A stretch of 64,000 nt of DNA from CAWKDG01 sp963848355 (GTDB lineage: Bacteria; Actinomycetota; Acidimicrobiia; Acidimicrobiales; UBA8190): positions 1,302,001-1,366,000 of the forward strand of contig CAWKDG010000012.1 in assembly GCA_963848355.1 (NCBI GenBank). The letters are read 5' to 3'. Below are positions 52,757 through 63,882 of the stretch, in pieces (position 1 is the first letter of the stretch; each line of letters begins with the position of its first letter). A model generated the notes under the pieces. The model was not told the DNA's origin. It saw nothing but the letters and a program-made list of their open reading frames with translations, and ran no database searches. Position numbers and translations under genes: made by a program.

Positions 52757-53337
52757 CTCGCCTCTGGCGCCTCCGCCACGAGCAGGGCGGCATCCGGCCA
52801 GAAGTATCGGTGGCCCATCGCTCGCCCGCCACCGGGAAACGGCCCTCGGAGCTTGCTCTCGACGCGGGTGCCTCCCCGAGCGTCGTAGAAGGCCTGGGCC
52901 GCCTTGTTCTGGTCGAGCACCCACAGGTGGATGGGCCCCGTTGGTCGGTGGCGGAGAAGTCCGAGCGCGGCTTCGGACAACAACCGCGTGCCGATGCCGT
53001 TTCCTTTCAGATCACTTCTGACATGGAGATTGTCGAGAAGGGCACCCCAGGTCGGATCGTGGTCGAACACGGTATGGGCGAAGCCGACGACGTCGCCACC
53101 GTCGGCCGCCACGACGGTGAACTGATTCAGCCGGGGAGGAGCCAGGCGTCCGGCCCAGACCTCACGACGATCAGCAACGACGTCACCGTCGAGGTAGGAA
53201 TCCAGGTATGCGCCGCGATAGTGGCGACGCCAGCTCTCAGCATGGAGCGCAGCGATGTCACCGGCATCTTGCTCCGTCGCCTCTCGATATGTCACAACGG
53301 CGGCAGGTCGGGGTCGGTCGTACCGGGTGTCAGCCAT
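52753..53337 (-). CDS. GNAT-family N-acetyltransferase
   Basis: A 194-residue acetyltransferase. TYREATEQDAGDIAALHAESW is the N-terminal strand-helix, and the acetyl-CoA pyrophosphate loop is DLKGNGIGTRLL (Q/RxxGxG/A). LWVLDQNKAAQAFYDARGG is motif B with the conserved N and Y. The acceptor is unknown. Its 3' end overlaps the end of the convergent Clp_N gene by 4 bp. Confidence 0.88.
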   Translation of the reverse strand: MADTRYDRPRPAAVVTYREATEQDAGDIAALHAESWRRHYRGAYLDSYLDGDVVADRREVWAGRLAPPRLNQFTVVAADGGDVVGFAHTVFDHDPTWGALLDNLHVRSDLKGNGIGTRLLSEAALGLLRHRPTGPIHLWVLDQNKAAQAFYDARGGTRVESKLRGPFPGGGRAMGHRYFWPDAALLVAEAPEAS

Positions 53338-53472
53338 GGCGCCTCCTCATCGATCCTGGCGTTGGCACCGCGCCGAAGCCGGCTGCCGGACCGTCACCGG
53401 GCCAGGTCCCTCAGATCACTCTTGATGAACGGACCCACGATACCGCGTCACGATCCGCTGTCGGCTGGATGT

Positions 53473-54393
53473 TCAGGGTTCGAGGACGATCTTGCCCAGC
53501 GTGTGACGCTGCTCGAGATCTCGGAAGGCCTCGCGCACTTTCGTCAGGGGAAACGTCTTGGCGATGGGAATGTCGAGGCGTCCATCGGCGATCAATCCGG
53601 CCAGCTCGCCCAACACCTGGGCGTTGGCGGCGGCGGCATTCCCGTCAGTCTTCGTCCCGAATTCCTGAGCGGCCGTCCGGTCAATGATCGTATCGATGCG
53701 TTCCGGCGGTATGCCCAAGCCGATCGCAAGCTTGACGTAACCGTCACCGAAGGTGTCGATGAACGCATCGACGTGTCCTTTGCCCGCCTCCGTGATGCGC
53801 TCAGCCACGCCGTCGCCGTAGACGACCGGGATCACCCCGTGGCTCTCGAGCCAACTGTGATGCGCCTCGCTGGCCAGGCCGATCACCGTGGCACCTTTGT
53901 CCACGGCCAACTGCACAGCGACCGATCCGACTCCTCCTGCCGCCCCTGACACCACCAGCGTGGCGCCTGGTGTCAGGTCCACGGCCCGCACCGCGGCGTA
54001 GGCGGTCGTCCCCACCACGAATAGCGAGCCCGCCACCGCCCAGGGCACATTGCTCGGGCGCGCCGCCAGGTTGTCGACGTCGACCGCCACCAGCTCGGCC
54101 TGGCTACTGCGGGTGTCGACGAAGCCCAGGACCTCGTCGCCGACGGCGAACCGGGTGATGTCGGGACCCACCTCGTCCACGATCCCGGCCAGGTCGCTTC
54201 CCTGGCCGGAGGGGAAGGTGGCCGGCCACATGGCGTCGAGCAGGCCCTTGCGGATGCTGGCCTCACCCGGATTGATGCCGGCGGCCTTGACCTTGACCAG
54301 AACCTGACCTGGCCCGGGAACCGGTCGTGCGACATCCACGACTTTCAGGACGTCGATATCGCCGTACTCATCGAATCTCACAGCCAAGGGCAT
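53473..54393 (-). CDS. NADP-dependent quinone-oxidoreductase-like MDR protein
   Basis: A 306-residue zinc-free medium-chain oxidoreductase. The N-terminal part is typical (VKVKAAGINPGEASIRKG, GQGSDLAGIVDEVG), with the nucleotide loop SGAAGGVGSVAVQLA near residue 150. The catalytic zinc ligands of alcohol dehydrogenases are missing, as in quinone oxidoreductases or enoyl reductases. The substrate is unknown. Upstream is a 56-bp gap to the cupin gene on the same strand. An inverted repeat CCTGACACCA / TGGTGTCAGG (53945-53977) lies inside the gene. Confidence 0.88.
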   Translation of the reverse strand: MPLAVRFDEYGDIDVLKVVDVARPVPGPGQVLVKVKAAGINPGEASIRKGLLDAMWPATFPSGQGSDLAGIVDEVGPDITRFAVGDEVLGFVDTRSSQAELVAVDVDNLAARPSNVPWAVAGSLFVVGTTAYAAVRAVDLTPGATLVVSGAAGGVGSVAVQLAVDKGATVIGLASEAHHSWLESHGVIPVVYGDGVAERITEAGKGHVDAFIDTFGDGYVKLAIGLGIPPERIDTIIDRTAAQEFGTKTDGNAAAANAQVLGELAGLIADGRLDIPIAKTFPLTKVREAFRDLEQRHTLGKIVLEP

Positions 54394-54449
54394 TGGTGAC
54401 TCCCTCCTCGTCGGTCGCTGGAGACAACCTCGCTAGGCGACCGCGGAAC

Positions 54450-54854
54450 TCACCGAGACCGGATCTCGGTTCCCATCCCGGCGGTGATGAACAGGCATGT
54501 GGCCGTGCCGACAACGTCGGCGGTGTGCCAAACCCCTGGTGGATTGATGACAGCTTCTCCGGACCCGATCGTGGTCGAAGTGACCTCGCCGTCGATCTCC
54601 TGGAGGAGGGTGATCGCACCTTCGGTGCACAGCACCAGCTCCTGACCGTTGGGGTGCACTTCCCAGGAGTCCCATGATGCGCTGAAGGTATGCGTCGTGA
54701 CGAGGCGCCCCTCGATTCCTTCGGCCGCGTGTCGTTCGGCGTATCGCTCGTACCACTCGCCTTCGCCGGTGAACGGTTCCTGGGGGATCACGGTGGCGCC
54801 GCGACCGAGGTGTACCGGGATCTCGTCGAGGCGGAAGCTCTCGCCGTCGCTCAT
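54450..54854 (-). CDS. Cupin-domain protein
   Basis: A 134-residue single-cupin protein. The first cupin motif is around HPNGQELVLCTEGAITLL (residues about 74-91), and the second NPPGVWHTADVVG (about 111-123). One possible metal triad is His74, Glu79 and His117. It could be a small sugar/metal-binding enzyme or a sensor. The function is unknown. Confidence 0.78.
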   Translation of the reverse strand: MSDGESFRLDEIPVHLGRGATVIPQEPFTGEGEWYERYAERHAAEGIEGRLVTTHTFSASWDSWEVHPNGQELVLCTEGAITLLQEIDGEVTSTTIGSGEAVINPPGVWHTADVVGTATCLFITAGMGTEIRSR

Positions 54855-54876
54855 GGGTGAGAGTCAGCGCTGCCAG

Positions 54877-55152
54877 CTAAGGGGTTTGCGGCGTGATGCC
54901 GGCGCTCTTGAGCATCCGGCGCAGGTCGATGACTTGTTGCTCGTCGATATCGCTGTGCCGCGGGGCGTCGAACGTCTGCGCCTCGGAGCCCAGAACCACC
55001 TTGTACCGGCCGTCATGTTCCGAAGTGACGGTGGCGACACTCTCCAGGAGGGCCAACACGTCGTGCCACTGGATGTTGTGACTGACCGGGTGGCCGAAGA
55101 TCTTCTCCACCGTCGCCCGATGATGGGCGCCTAGTTCAACCTCTCGTGCCAT
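54877..55152 (-). CDS. Small HicA-like conserved protein
   Basis: A 90-residue protein resembling a conserved actinobacterial family (start REVELGAHHRATVEKIFGHP, core IQWHDVLALLESVATVTSEH, tail VIDLRRMLKSAGI). The fold looks like the dsRBD-like HicA/YcfA type, but no HicB partner is adjacent, so a toxin role is doubtful. ATG 55152 has GGAG upstream. It sits 17 bp after the acidic small protein on the same strand. Confidence 0.68.
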   Translation of the reverse strand: MAREVELGAHHRATVEKIFGHPVSHNIQWHDVLALLESVATVTSEHDGRYKVVLGSEAQTFDAPRHSDIDEQQVIDLRRMLKSAGITPQTP

Positions 55153-55169
55153 GTCACTCTCCTCGGAAT

Positions 55170-55508
55170 TCAGGTGTCGGAACCGGCGTCTCCGACCAAG
55201 GGTGCGTCCAGATCCCAACCGGCTTCGCTCTCGCCGCGGCGGGCGGTACTCGTCGGACCCTCGAGACCATCGGGGTCGTCTATCCCGCCGGCGAGCATGA
55301 CCTTCTGTTCAGGGTCGTCGAACTCCGCGCCGGCTTCTTCGAGTTCACGTTCGTCCACCTGAAGGGTGGGGTCGAGCGCGGGGTCCTGCTCGACCTCCTC
55401 GATGAAACTCGGATCGATCCTGGCTTCGTCGTCAAGTGCTTCGTCTCCCTGCTCGAATGCCTCTGTCCCCAAAGGCTCGTCGGGTGACCAATCATCGTTC
55501 TCGCTCAT
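55170..55508 (-). CDS. Small acidic protein of unknown function
   Basis: A 112-residue, strongly acidic, disorder-like protein (SENDDWSPDEPLGTE, DEARIDPSFIEEVEQDP). It shows repeated D/E-rich blocks and no cysteines or membrane segments. ATG 55508 is chosen because it starts with SENDD. It may be an actinobacterial DUF5709-like protein, but this is a loose resemblance. Confidence 0.55.
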   Translation of the reverse strand: MSENDDWSPDEPLGTEAFEQGDEALDDEARIDPSFIEEVEQDPALDPTLQVDERELEEAGAEFDDPEQKVMLAGGIDDPDGLEGPTSTARRGESEAGWDLDAPLVGDAGSDT

Positions 55509-55725
55509 GGCACGGACTCCGTTCCCGGGAAGAGCACCGTACCGATCGTAGGCTCTCCGAGTGCGTCGCTCCACCGGCTCCCGACGACGTTCCTCCCGCT
55601 ACGTCAGTGCGCTGCTGACGGTGCGTCCGCACCGTCCATAAGTCCACGTCAGTGCGGCCGGAGACGGAGTGACCCACCGCAACCACGGGCGGTCGGCGCC
55701 CTGCGCCGCCTTCGTGCCGGACAGG

Positions 55726-56157
55726 GCCGAGGCGACGGCCACTCGCCAGCGCCTCTCCCCGCTGGTAAGACCGGAGAGCCCCTTCGAGGTCTGCCGCCGC
55801 GGCCAGCTCCCGGTTCAGGACCCATGCATCCTCCAAAGTGCTACTCGCTCCCTGCGCCGGGCTGGGGGGCATGGCGGCGACGCCGAAGCGCCGGGCCAGG
55901 CGGGCCGCGTCCAGGGAGAACATGACCCTACCCTCGACTGTTCGCTGTTCGAGCCGGTCTATCGGGGCGCCGATCCCGTCGAGCGATACCCCGAGCTTGC
56001 TCAACGCCGCGGCACCGTTGAACCAGATCGAGACGGCGGCCCCCGAGGTCCGAAGTGCCGGGGCCTCGTCGACGACGACGACCTCATGGCCGTTGGCTCG
56101 TAGCCCGCGGGCCACGGCCAGGCCTCCCGCCCCGGCTCCGGCGACGACCGTTCTCAC
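55726..56157 (-). pseudogene. Decayed FAD-dependent monooxygenase remnant
   Basis: The first ~90 residues (from GTG 56157) are a typical FAD-binding Rossmann fold: TVVAGAGAGGLAVARGL, EVVVVDEAP, GAAVSIWFNGAAALSKLG. Immediately afterwards comes a C-terminal motif (PPSPAQGASSTLEDAWVL) that in intact monooxygenases follows about 190 residues later, so the middle (substrate domain and the GD motif) is deleted. The frame then drifts into unrelated sequence down to a stop at 55492. The divergent HAD gene starts next to it. Confidence 0.7.
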
Positions 56158-56196
56158 TTCCCCCGCTCCTGTCTCGTGATTAGCGTTCCCTGGCAT

Positions 56197-56805
56197 ATGA
56201 GCGACTTTGGCGTCGATGCTGTCATATTCGATCTCGGCGGTGTTCTCGCCGATTTCGGCGGGGTCGGACCGATGCGCGCTCTGGCGGGGATCGACTCCGA
56301 CGAAGAACTGTGGCACCGGTGGTTGACCTGCCGGTGGGTGAGGAGCTTCGAACGGGGCGGCTGCACGCCGGAGGACTTCGCCGCTGGAGTGGTCGCCGAT
56401 TGGTCTCTGCCGATCAGCCCGAGGGGCTTCCTCGACAGCTTCCGCAGTTGGGTGGCGGCCCCCTTTCCGGGTGCCGAGGAACTGGTGCAGACGGTCAAGC
56501 GGTCGGTCCCTGTCGGCTGTCTGAGCAACACCAACGTCTCGCACTGGGCGGATTGTGCCGCCCATTGGCCTCTGGTGGATCTGTTCGACTTCCGGTTCCT
56601 GTCTTTCGAGTTGGGTCTCCTGAAACCCGATCGTGAGGTATTCGAGCACGTAGTGGGGGCCACCGACGTCTCGGCCTCGCGGCTGCTGTTTCTCGATGAC
56701 AATCTTTTCAACGTCGAGTCGGCACGCGCCGTGGGCTTCGACGCCATCCGGGTTCGAGGCGTCGGCGAGGCACGACAGGCCCTCTTAGCAGCGGGGCTGC
56801 TGTAA
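56197..56805 (+). CDS. HAD-superfamily phosphatase (YihX-like)
   Basis: A 202-residue haloacid-dehalogenase-fold protein. Motif I is DAVIFDLGGVLADFGG (nucleophile Asp in FDLGG, with G instead of the second Asp, as in YihX-type hexose phosphatases). Motif II is CLSNTN, motif III Lys in GLLKPDREVF, and motif IV FLDDNLFNVESARAVG. It probably dephosphorylates a sugar phosphate. ATG 56197 is chosen over GTG 56176; neither has a good ribosome-binding site. Confidence 0.85.
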   Translation: MSDFGVDAVIFDLGGVLADFGGVGPMRALAGIDSDEELWHRWLTCRWVRSFERGGCTPEDFAAGVVADWSLPISPRGFLDSFRSWVAAPFPGAEELVQTVKRSVPVGCLSNTNVSHWADCAAHWPLVDLFDFRFLSFELGLLKPDREVFEHVVGATDVSASRLLFLDDNLFNVESARAVGFDAIRVRGVGEARQALLAAGLL

Positions 56806-56822
56806 CACCCGACCCGGTCTCA

Positions 56823-56839
56823 GCCCCGAACGCCGGGGC
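56823..56839. terminator. Short GC-rich hairpin
   Basis: GCCCCG and CGGGGC pair around an AACGC loop between the convergent HAD and IPT/TIG genes. There is no U-tract. Confidence 0.5.
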
Positions 56840-56845
56840 GAGGCC

Positions 56846-57724
56846 TTACGTAGCCGGCGCCGTATAAGTGAATTCATCGGCCAGACTCGTGCTGCTGGTG
56901 CCCTGGGCATCGGTCACGGTGACATCGACCGTCCCCGAGCCCGCAGGGGCGTCGGCCGTGATGGTCCTGCCGTTCTTCACGGTCACCGAATCGGCCGGCG
57001 TGGAGCCGAAGTCAACGGTGCTTCCCTTCTTGGCGAACCTGGAACCAGTGATCGTCACCAGTTGCCCGATGGGTCCGGTCGGTGGACCGACGGTCCGGAC
57101 GATGGGAACTCGCGAGGCGTAGGTGAAGACAGCGACGCGGTCGGGCGGGGTGGCGCCGTCGGGCGTCGCTACCGACACGGCGACGGTACCGACGGGTTCA
57201 GGGCCGGGGGTGACAAGGGTGATGGCCTGGCTCGACCGGATCGTGAATGGAACCGAGACGCTTCCGAACTCGACTTGCGTTGCGCTGCCGAAGTCGGTTC
57301 CGGAGATCGTCACATTGGTCCCACCAGTGTCGGCCCCGGCGCGGGGCGTAACGCTTTGAATGGTCGGACCGGTGACGTACGAGAACTGATCGTTCGGGGG
57401 ATTGGGAGCGCTTGTCCCGAGTGACGTGGTCACGGCTATGTCAACGGTGCTGACCGACTCGGCCGGCGCTACGGCCACGATCACGTTGCCCTTGGGCGTG
57501 AAGGTTGCCGCTGGTGTCAGTCCGAAATCCACCGCAGTGGCGCCTACGAGATTCTTCCCCTTGATGACAACTATCGTTCCGCCGCCGATGGGTCCGTGCT
57601 CAGGGGACACAGAGGTCACCGTTGTTTCCGCGGCCTTTTTGGCGGTGGCCGCGGTGGCCCCGCCTACGACGACGACACACGCAAGGGTGGCCGCCCCAAC
57701 CGCCATAACGCGAACCTTCTTCAT
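56846..57724 (-). CDS. Secreted IPT/TIG-repeat protein
   Basis: A 292-residue exported protein. The signal peptide is KKVRVMAVGAATLACVVVVGG with cleavage near ATA-AK. Three IPT/TIG immunoglobulin-like repeats follow (each with a TVTSVSPEHGPIGGGT or IQSVTPRAGADTGGT start and FGSATQVEFGS-type middle), roughly residues 38-117, 118-203 and 208-288. Such repeats mediate binding in extracellular or cell-surface proteins. There is no anchor, so it is probably secreted or wall-associated. GGAGG precedes ATG 57724. Confidence 0.85.
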   Translation of the reverse strand: MKKVRVMAVGAATLACVVVVGGATAATAKKAAETTVTSVSPEHGPIGGGTIVVIKGKNLVGATAVDFGLTPAATFTPKGNVIVAVAPAESVSTVDIAVTTSLGTSAPNPPNDQFSYVTGPTIQSVTPRAGADTGGTNVTISGTDFGSATQVEFGSVSVPFTIRSSQAITLVTPGPEPVGTVAVSVATPDGATPPDRVAVFTYASRVPIVRTVGPPTGPIGQLVTITGSRFAKKGSTVDFGSTPADSVTVKNGRTITADAPAGSGTVDVTVTDAQGTSSTSLADEFTYTAPAT

Positions 57725-57925
57725 CGCTCCATCCTCCCCCGTGAGGTGTCCCCGCCTGGCCCGCCACAGTAGCGTGGCCGACGTCAGTCATCACCAGGAA
57801 GAGAAACGAATTGGTCGGTCCTCTGTTGCACCTGAGGCCAGAGACCCTGATGTTCGCAATGTTCCGACTGCGGGGACTCCCTACTATGGGGGTCCGTTCG
57901 ACGGCGAGTACGGGAGGGGACCGTC

Positions 57926-58501
57926 ATGGCAACCGTGCGCGAGGGAAACAACTGTGTGCTGCTGATCGTTGACGTGCAAGTCGGCGTCATGGAGCAATCA
58001 TGGGACTCCGAGCGAGTCGTCAAGAACGTGGCGCGCGCTGTCGAACGGGCACGGGCAGAGGACGTTCCCGTTGTGTGGGTGCAGCACTCCGACGAGGAGC
58101 TGCCGTACGGGACACCGCAGTGGCAGTGGGTACCGGAACTCGTGCCCGCTCAGGACGAACCCCAGATCCACAAGAAGTACAACTCCGCCTTCGAGCAGAC
58201 CGATCTCGAAAAGGAACTGGCCAAGCTGGGCGCCACGCACGTGGCGCTGGCCGGTGCGGCGACCAACTGGTGTATCCGGGCCACGGCCTACGGCGCTCTC
58301 GACCTTGGCTACGACCTGACTCTCATCGAGGACGCCCATACGACAAGCACCATGGAGCTCGACAACGGGACGCGGCTCGAGGCCTCGAACGTCATCGACG
58401 AGCTGAATGTCTGCATGACATGGGTCAGTTACCCCGACCGTACCAACGGGACGGCCACGGCCGAAAAGATCGACTTCGTCACCCCGGGCGGCCATGGGTA
58501 A
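57926..58501 (+). CDS. Isochorismatase-family cysteine hydrolase
   Basis: A 191-residue hydrolase. The catalytic triad is visible: Asp16 in VLLIVDVQVG, Lys83 or Lys84 in IHKKYNSAFEQT and Cys116 in GAATNWCIRAT. AATNWCI with its cis-peptide region is classical. It hydrolyses an amide or vinyl-ether-like bond in a small metabolite such as nicotinamide or a carbamoyl compound; the specific substrate is unknown. Start ATG 57926 follows GGAGGGG. Confidence 0.9.
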   Translation: MATVREGNNCVLLIVDVQVGVMEQSWDSERVVKNVARAVERARAEDVPVVWVQHSDEELPYGTPQWQWVPELVPAQDEPQIHKKYNSAFEQTDLEKELAKLGATHVALAGAATNWCIRATAYGALDLGYDLTLIEDAHTTSTMELDNGTRLEASNVIDELNVCMTWVSYPDRTNGTATAEKIDFVTPGGHG

Positions 58502-58516
58502 CGACCGGCGCTGGGC

Positions 58517-59833
58517 CTAGCAGGTGTTCGTCTGCGTCACCGTCGTCATTCCCGCCCCCGTGGGCACGTACGGATCGGGCCAGGCACCGTCAGCGAAGCG
58601 ATCGCTCATCCACTGAATGACGTCGCCCTCGGACGGCGAGTTGACGTAAACGGCGTCGTCGCTACCGTTCGTATCTATTGGTCCAACGGGCGTGCCCATG
58701 ATGCTCACATGGTCGAGACCGGCGTACACCCACCGCTCAAGTTCTTGTGGGGGACTCAGCGAACACAACGCGGTGGCCAGGCTCGCGCTGGTGGAGGTCG
58801 GAGCGGTGGTGTCGTCACTCCCGTGGACAATGAGGATCGGCGCCGGGCCTGCCACGGTGAAGTCGGCCGGATCGTTCTCGTCGATGAGATGTTGCCAGGT
58901 GGGAGGAATGGACTCGGACAGAAAGAGCTGATTGTAGGAATAGTGCTCGTCCAGGTTCTCGAGGATGCCGACCAGGCACTGTGGCTCCGTCGTGATGTCC
59001 TGACCGATGAGCTTGCTTCCCGTCTTCGTCAGCAATTGCTTGAGTGGCGCCGCCTTGCCGCCGTAGTTACTGGAGAGACCTTCGGCCAGCATGAGAAGCA
59101 GCGGCCAGTACTCCGAGTTCGCGGCCAGTGACGGATACAGACTGGATACGACCTCTGCCCCCGGGGCCGTGGCGACGGCGCCCTTCAATGTGAGCTCCGG
59201 CGCGTACGTAGCGGCGATGTGATCGACCCACAACGCCGTCTGTCCCCCTTCGGACCAACCCCACGCCTGATAGTCCGAACTGGCGTCGGCCCCCGAGAGG
59301 TTGCGCGCGGCGCGGACGATGTCGATGTCGTTTCGCGCCGCCTCTTCTCCGACGAAGTACGGCAGGACCTTCTTCGATGTCGGATCCAGTGCGTTCTCGT
59401 TCAGATAGTCGGACGCAGTGACCTCCCACCCCTGGGCAAGAAGGTCGTTCACGTACGGCATCGCGGTGGGGGGATCGAGCGAAGGCGCACAATTCCCGGT
59501 CATGCCGTCAGTGGGATGTCCCCAGCTGACGACGGGCCAACCCCCGGGCGGCGCCGTGCCCTCGGGGACGATCACCAGACCGGTGACCTTCACAGGTTTG
59601 TTCTTCGGGAAGGACTTCGACCAGTACTCGACCTCGTACGTCGTGCCGTTGATACTCGGGGCACTGACGACCTGCGAGCTGATGAGCGTGCCGGGCGGTT
59701 CGGAGTGTCGACCTGACTTGCGGGCCTGGTGGGCCGTCGCCACGGCAGGAACCGCGTTCACCACCACTGACGCCACCACGAGGGTCACCAAGGCGACGAC
59801 CGGTCGCATTTTCCGAACGTGACGTTTTGGCAC
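58517..59833 (-). CDS. Secretory lipase (PF03583-type)
   Basis: A 438-residue exported alpha/beta hydrolase. The signal peptide follows a basic N-terminus (VPKRHVRKM then RPVVALVTLVVASVVVNAV). The nucleophile is Ser194 in GWSEGGQ, the acid probably in VHGSDDTTAP and the histidine in AGLDHVSI, giving a full triad. Lipases of this family cleave acylglycerols outside the cell. GTG 59833 is chosen because GGAGG lies 7 bp upstream; GTG 59866 and ATG 59809 are alternatives. The convergent isochorismatase gene ends 15 bp away. Confidence 0.85.
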   Translation of the reverse strand: MPKRHVRKMRPVVALVTLVVASVVVNAVPAVATAHQARKSGRHSEPPGTLISSQVVSAPSINGTTYEVEYWSKSFPKNKPVKVTGLVIVPEGTAPPGGWPVVSWGHPTDGMTGNCAPSLDPPTAMPYVNDLLAQGWEVTASDYLNENALDPTSKKVLPYFVGEEAARNDIDIVRAARNLSGADASSDYQAWGWSEGGQTALWVDHIAATYAPELTLKGAVATAPGAEVVSSLYPSLAANSEYWPLLLMLAEGLSSNYGGKAAPLKQLLTKTGSKLIGQDITTEPQCLVGILENLDEHYSYNQLFLSESIPPTWQHLIDENDPADFTVAGPAPILIVHGSDDTTAPTSTSASLATALCSLSPPQELERWVYAGLDHVSIMGTPVGPIDTNGSDDAVYVNSPSEGDVIQWMSDRFADGAWPDPYVPTGAGMTTVTQTNTC

Positions 59834-59955
59834 TCGGGAGCCTCCGCAGAACTCGCCCACTTTCACGTTGGCTCAGAGTACAGCGATGGTCCCGTTTTCG
59901 CTTCGTCAATCGTGATGGGGAGGTGAATGGCGGCGGGGTGGTGGGGCTGTGGTGG

Positions 59956-60029
59956 TGGGGCTAGCTGGAATCGAACCAGCGACCTCAGCATTATCAGTGC
60001 TGCGCTCTAACCGGCTGAGCTATAGCCCC
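59956..60029 (-). tRNA. tRNA-Ile (GAU anticodon)
   Basis: The minus strand folds as a canonical 74-nt tRNA: acceptor GGGGCTA with TAGCCCC, D-arm AGCTCAGCCGGTTAGAGC, anticodon loop CTGATAA with GAT, T-arm GCTGGTTCGATTCCAGC. The genome-encoded CCA follows at 59955-59953 and the discriminator is A. The location close to gyrA is typical of actinobacteria. No tRNA-Ala follows within the window. Confidence 0.97.
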
Positions 60030-60143
60030 GTCGACGACGACCCTCCCAGGTCCTGGTTGCGGTCGTTCTCGTGGGTGACAGCGTAGCGTCACGGCGCCGA
60101 CGTTCAGAACCTCGATCGGGGCCGTCGTGGACGTTGCAGCGGG

Positions 60144-61298
60144 GTGGGCACCGTCCTCCCATCCATCACCCGGGCGCAGCACCATGGAGGCGTGCATCGC
60201 CTCGTCACCCCCTGTGGAATTCTGGTCGCCGTCGTCGCCCTGGCCGGCTGCTCCACCTCCCCGGCGGCACACACGGCCGCCCCGACGACGTCCTCGAGTG
60301 CCCACCCCGTCCCGACGACGCCCCCGACGACGCCAGCACCCCCGACGTCCGCCGCCCCACCGCAGTCCACCACGGCGCCACCCGGACCCCGGTCCATCGG
60401 CCCCGTGATCCTCGAACCCGACGCCGGGATGACCCCCATCTACGACTTCATGAGTGAAGCACGCTCCTCTCTCACCATGACGATGTACGAACTGGCCGAT
60501 CCGGCGTCCGAGCAGATCCTCATCGCCGACGCGGCGCGCGGTGTCCGGGTCCGTGTGCTTCTGGACTCGGCCCTCGAGGGCAGCCGCAACCAACCGGCCC
60601 GGGCCTATCTGGCCTCTCACGGCGTCACCGTCGTCTTTGCGCCGGCCAGCCGGATCACCCACCAGAAGACCATCTGCACGGACGACACCACCTGCATGGT
60701 CATGAGCCTCAACCTGGTGACCGATGACTACGCCGGGACCCGTGACGTGGCCGTGGAGGACGGCGATCCCGCCGACGTGAGCGCCATCGAATCGACCTTC
60801 GCCTCCGACTTCGCCGGCGGGACGGCTCCGGCCACCTCTAGCGGCGACCACCTCGTCTGGAGCCCGGGTTCGGAGACGTCACTCCTGGGTGTGATCAATG
60901 GCGCCCGACGATCCCTGGCCGTGGAGAACGAGGAGATGGACTCGACCGCCATCACCGACGCTCTGGTGGCAGCGGCGCGACGGGGAGTGGACGTCGAGGT
61001 CTGCATGACGGCGGACAGCTCCTCTACGTCGGCTCTCGACGAGATCGCCGCCGCTGGCGGCCACGTCCACCTGTATCCCGACCGCGACGGCGTCCTCTAC
61101 ATCCACGAGAAGCTGGTGCTGGCCGACGCCGGGACGCCGACAGCCAAGGCCGTGGTCGGTTCGATCAACTTCTCGACGAGCTCCTTGAACTACAACCGGG
61201 AACTCGACATCGCCCTGAACGAGGCTGACGCGCCCAGCCAACTCTCGACGCTGGCCACTGCCTTCCAGAGGGACTATGCCGGAGCCCCGTCGCTGTAG
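60144..61298 (+). CDS. Phospholipase D-like lipoprotein
   Basis: A PLD-family exported protein of 384 residues from GTG 60144; GTG 60192 is an alternative and would give the n-region VHRLVTPCG, but its GGAGG is only 1 bp away. The lipobox is VALAGCS, followed by a Thr/Pro-rich linker. Two HKD motifs are intact: HQKTICTD (HxKx4D, before TTCMVMSLN) and HEKLVLAD (before VVGSINFS). It should cleave phosphodiesters, or act as a nuclease or phospholipase, at the outer face of the membrane. Confidence 0.85.
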   Translation: MGTVLPSITRAQHHGGVHRLVTPCGILVAVVALAGCSTSPAAHTAAPTTSSSAHPVPTTPPTTPAPPTSAAPPQSTTAPPGPRSIGPVILEPDAGMTPIYDFMSEARSSLTMTMYELADPASEQILIADAARGVRVRVLLDSALEGSRNQPARAYLASHGVTVVFAPASRITHQKTICTDDTTCMVMSLNLVTDDYAGTRDVAVEDGDPADVSAIESTFASDFAGGTAPATSSGDHLVWSPGSETSLLGVINGARRSLAVENEEMDSTAITDALVAAARRGVDVEVCMTADSSSTSALDEIAAAGGHVHLYPDRDGVLYIHEKLVLADAGTPTAKAVVGSINFSTSSLNYNRELDIALNEADAPSQLSTLATAFQRDYAGAPSL

Positions 61299-61307
61299 GA
61301 GCCGCCG

Positions 61308-63821
<2,514 letters not shown>

Positions 63822-63882
63822 CGTGTGTCCTTGTCCCTTCGATCAGCGTGCGACCAACGGTGGGGTCAATCCGGCCCCCTCC

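Noticed and set aside
53945..53977. A 10-bp inverted repeat (CCTGACACCA / TGGTGTCAGG) that resembles the operator half-sites
   Set aside because: It lies inside the MDR coding sequence, the spacing (13 bp) differs, and there is no promoter context.
54877..55508. The HicA-like and acidic small proteins as a toxin-antitoxin pair
   Set aside because: The acidic protein lacks HicB or any DNA-binding features and the HicA resemblance is loose; no support beyond adjacency.
59953..60143. A tRNA-Ala gene beside tRNA-Ile
   Set aside because: The usual actinobacterial ileT-alaT pair was sought on both sides, but no second cloverleaf is present.
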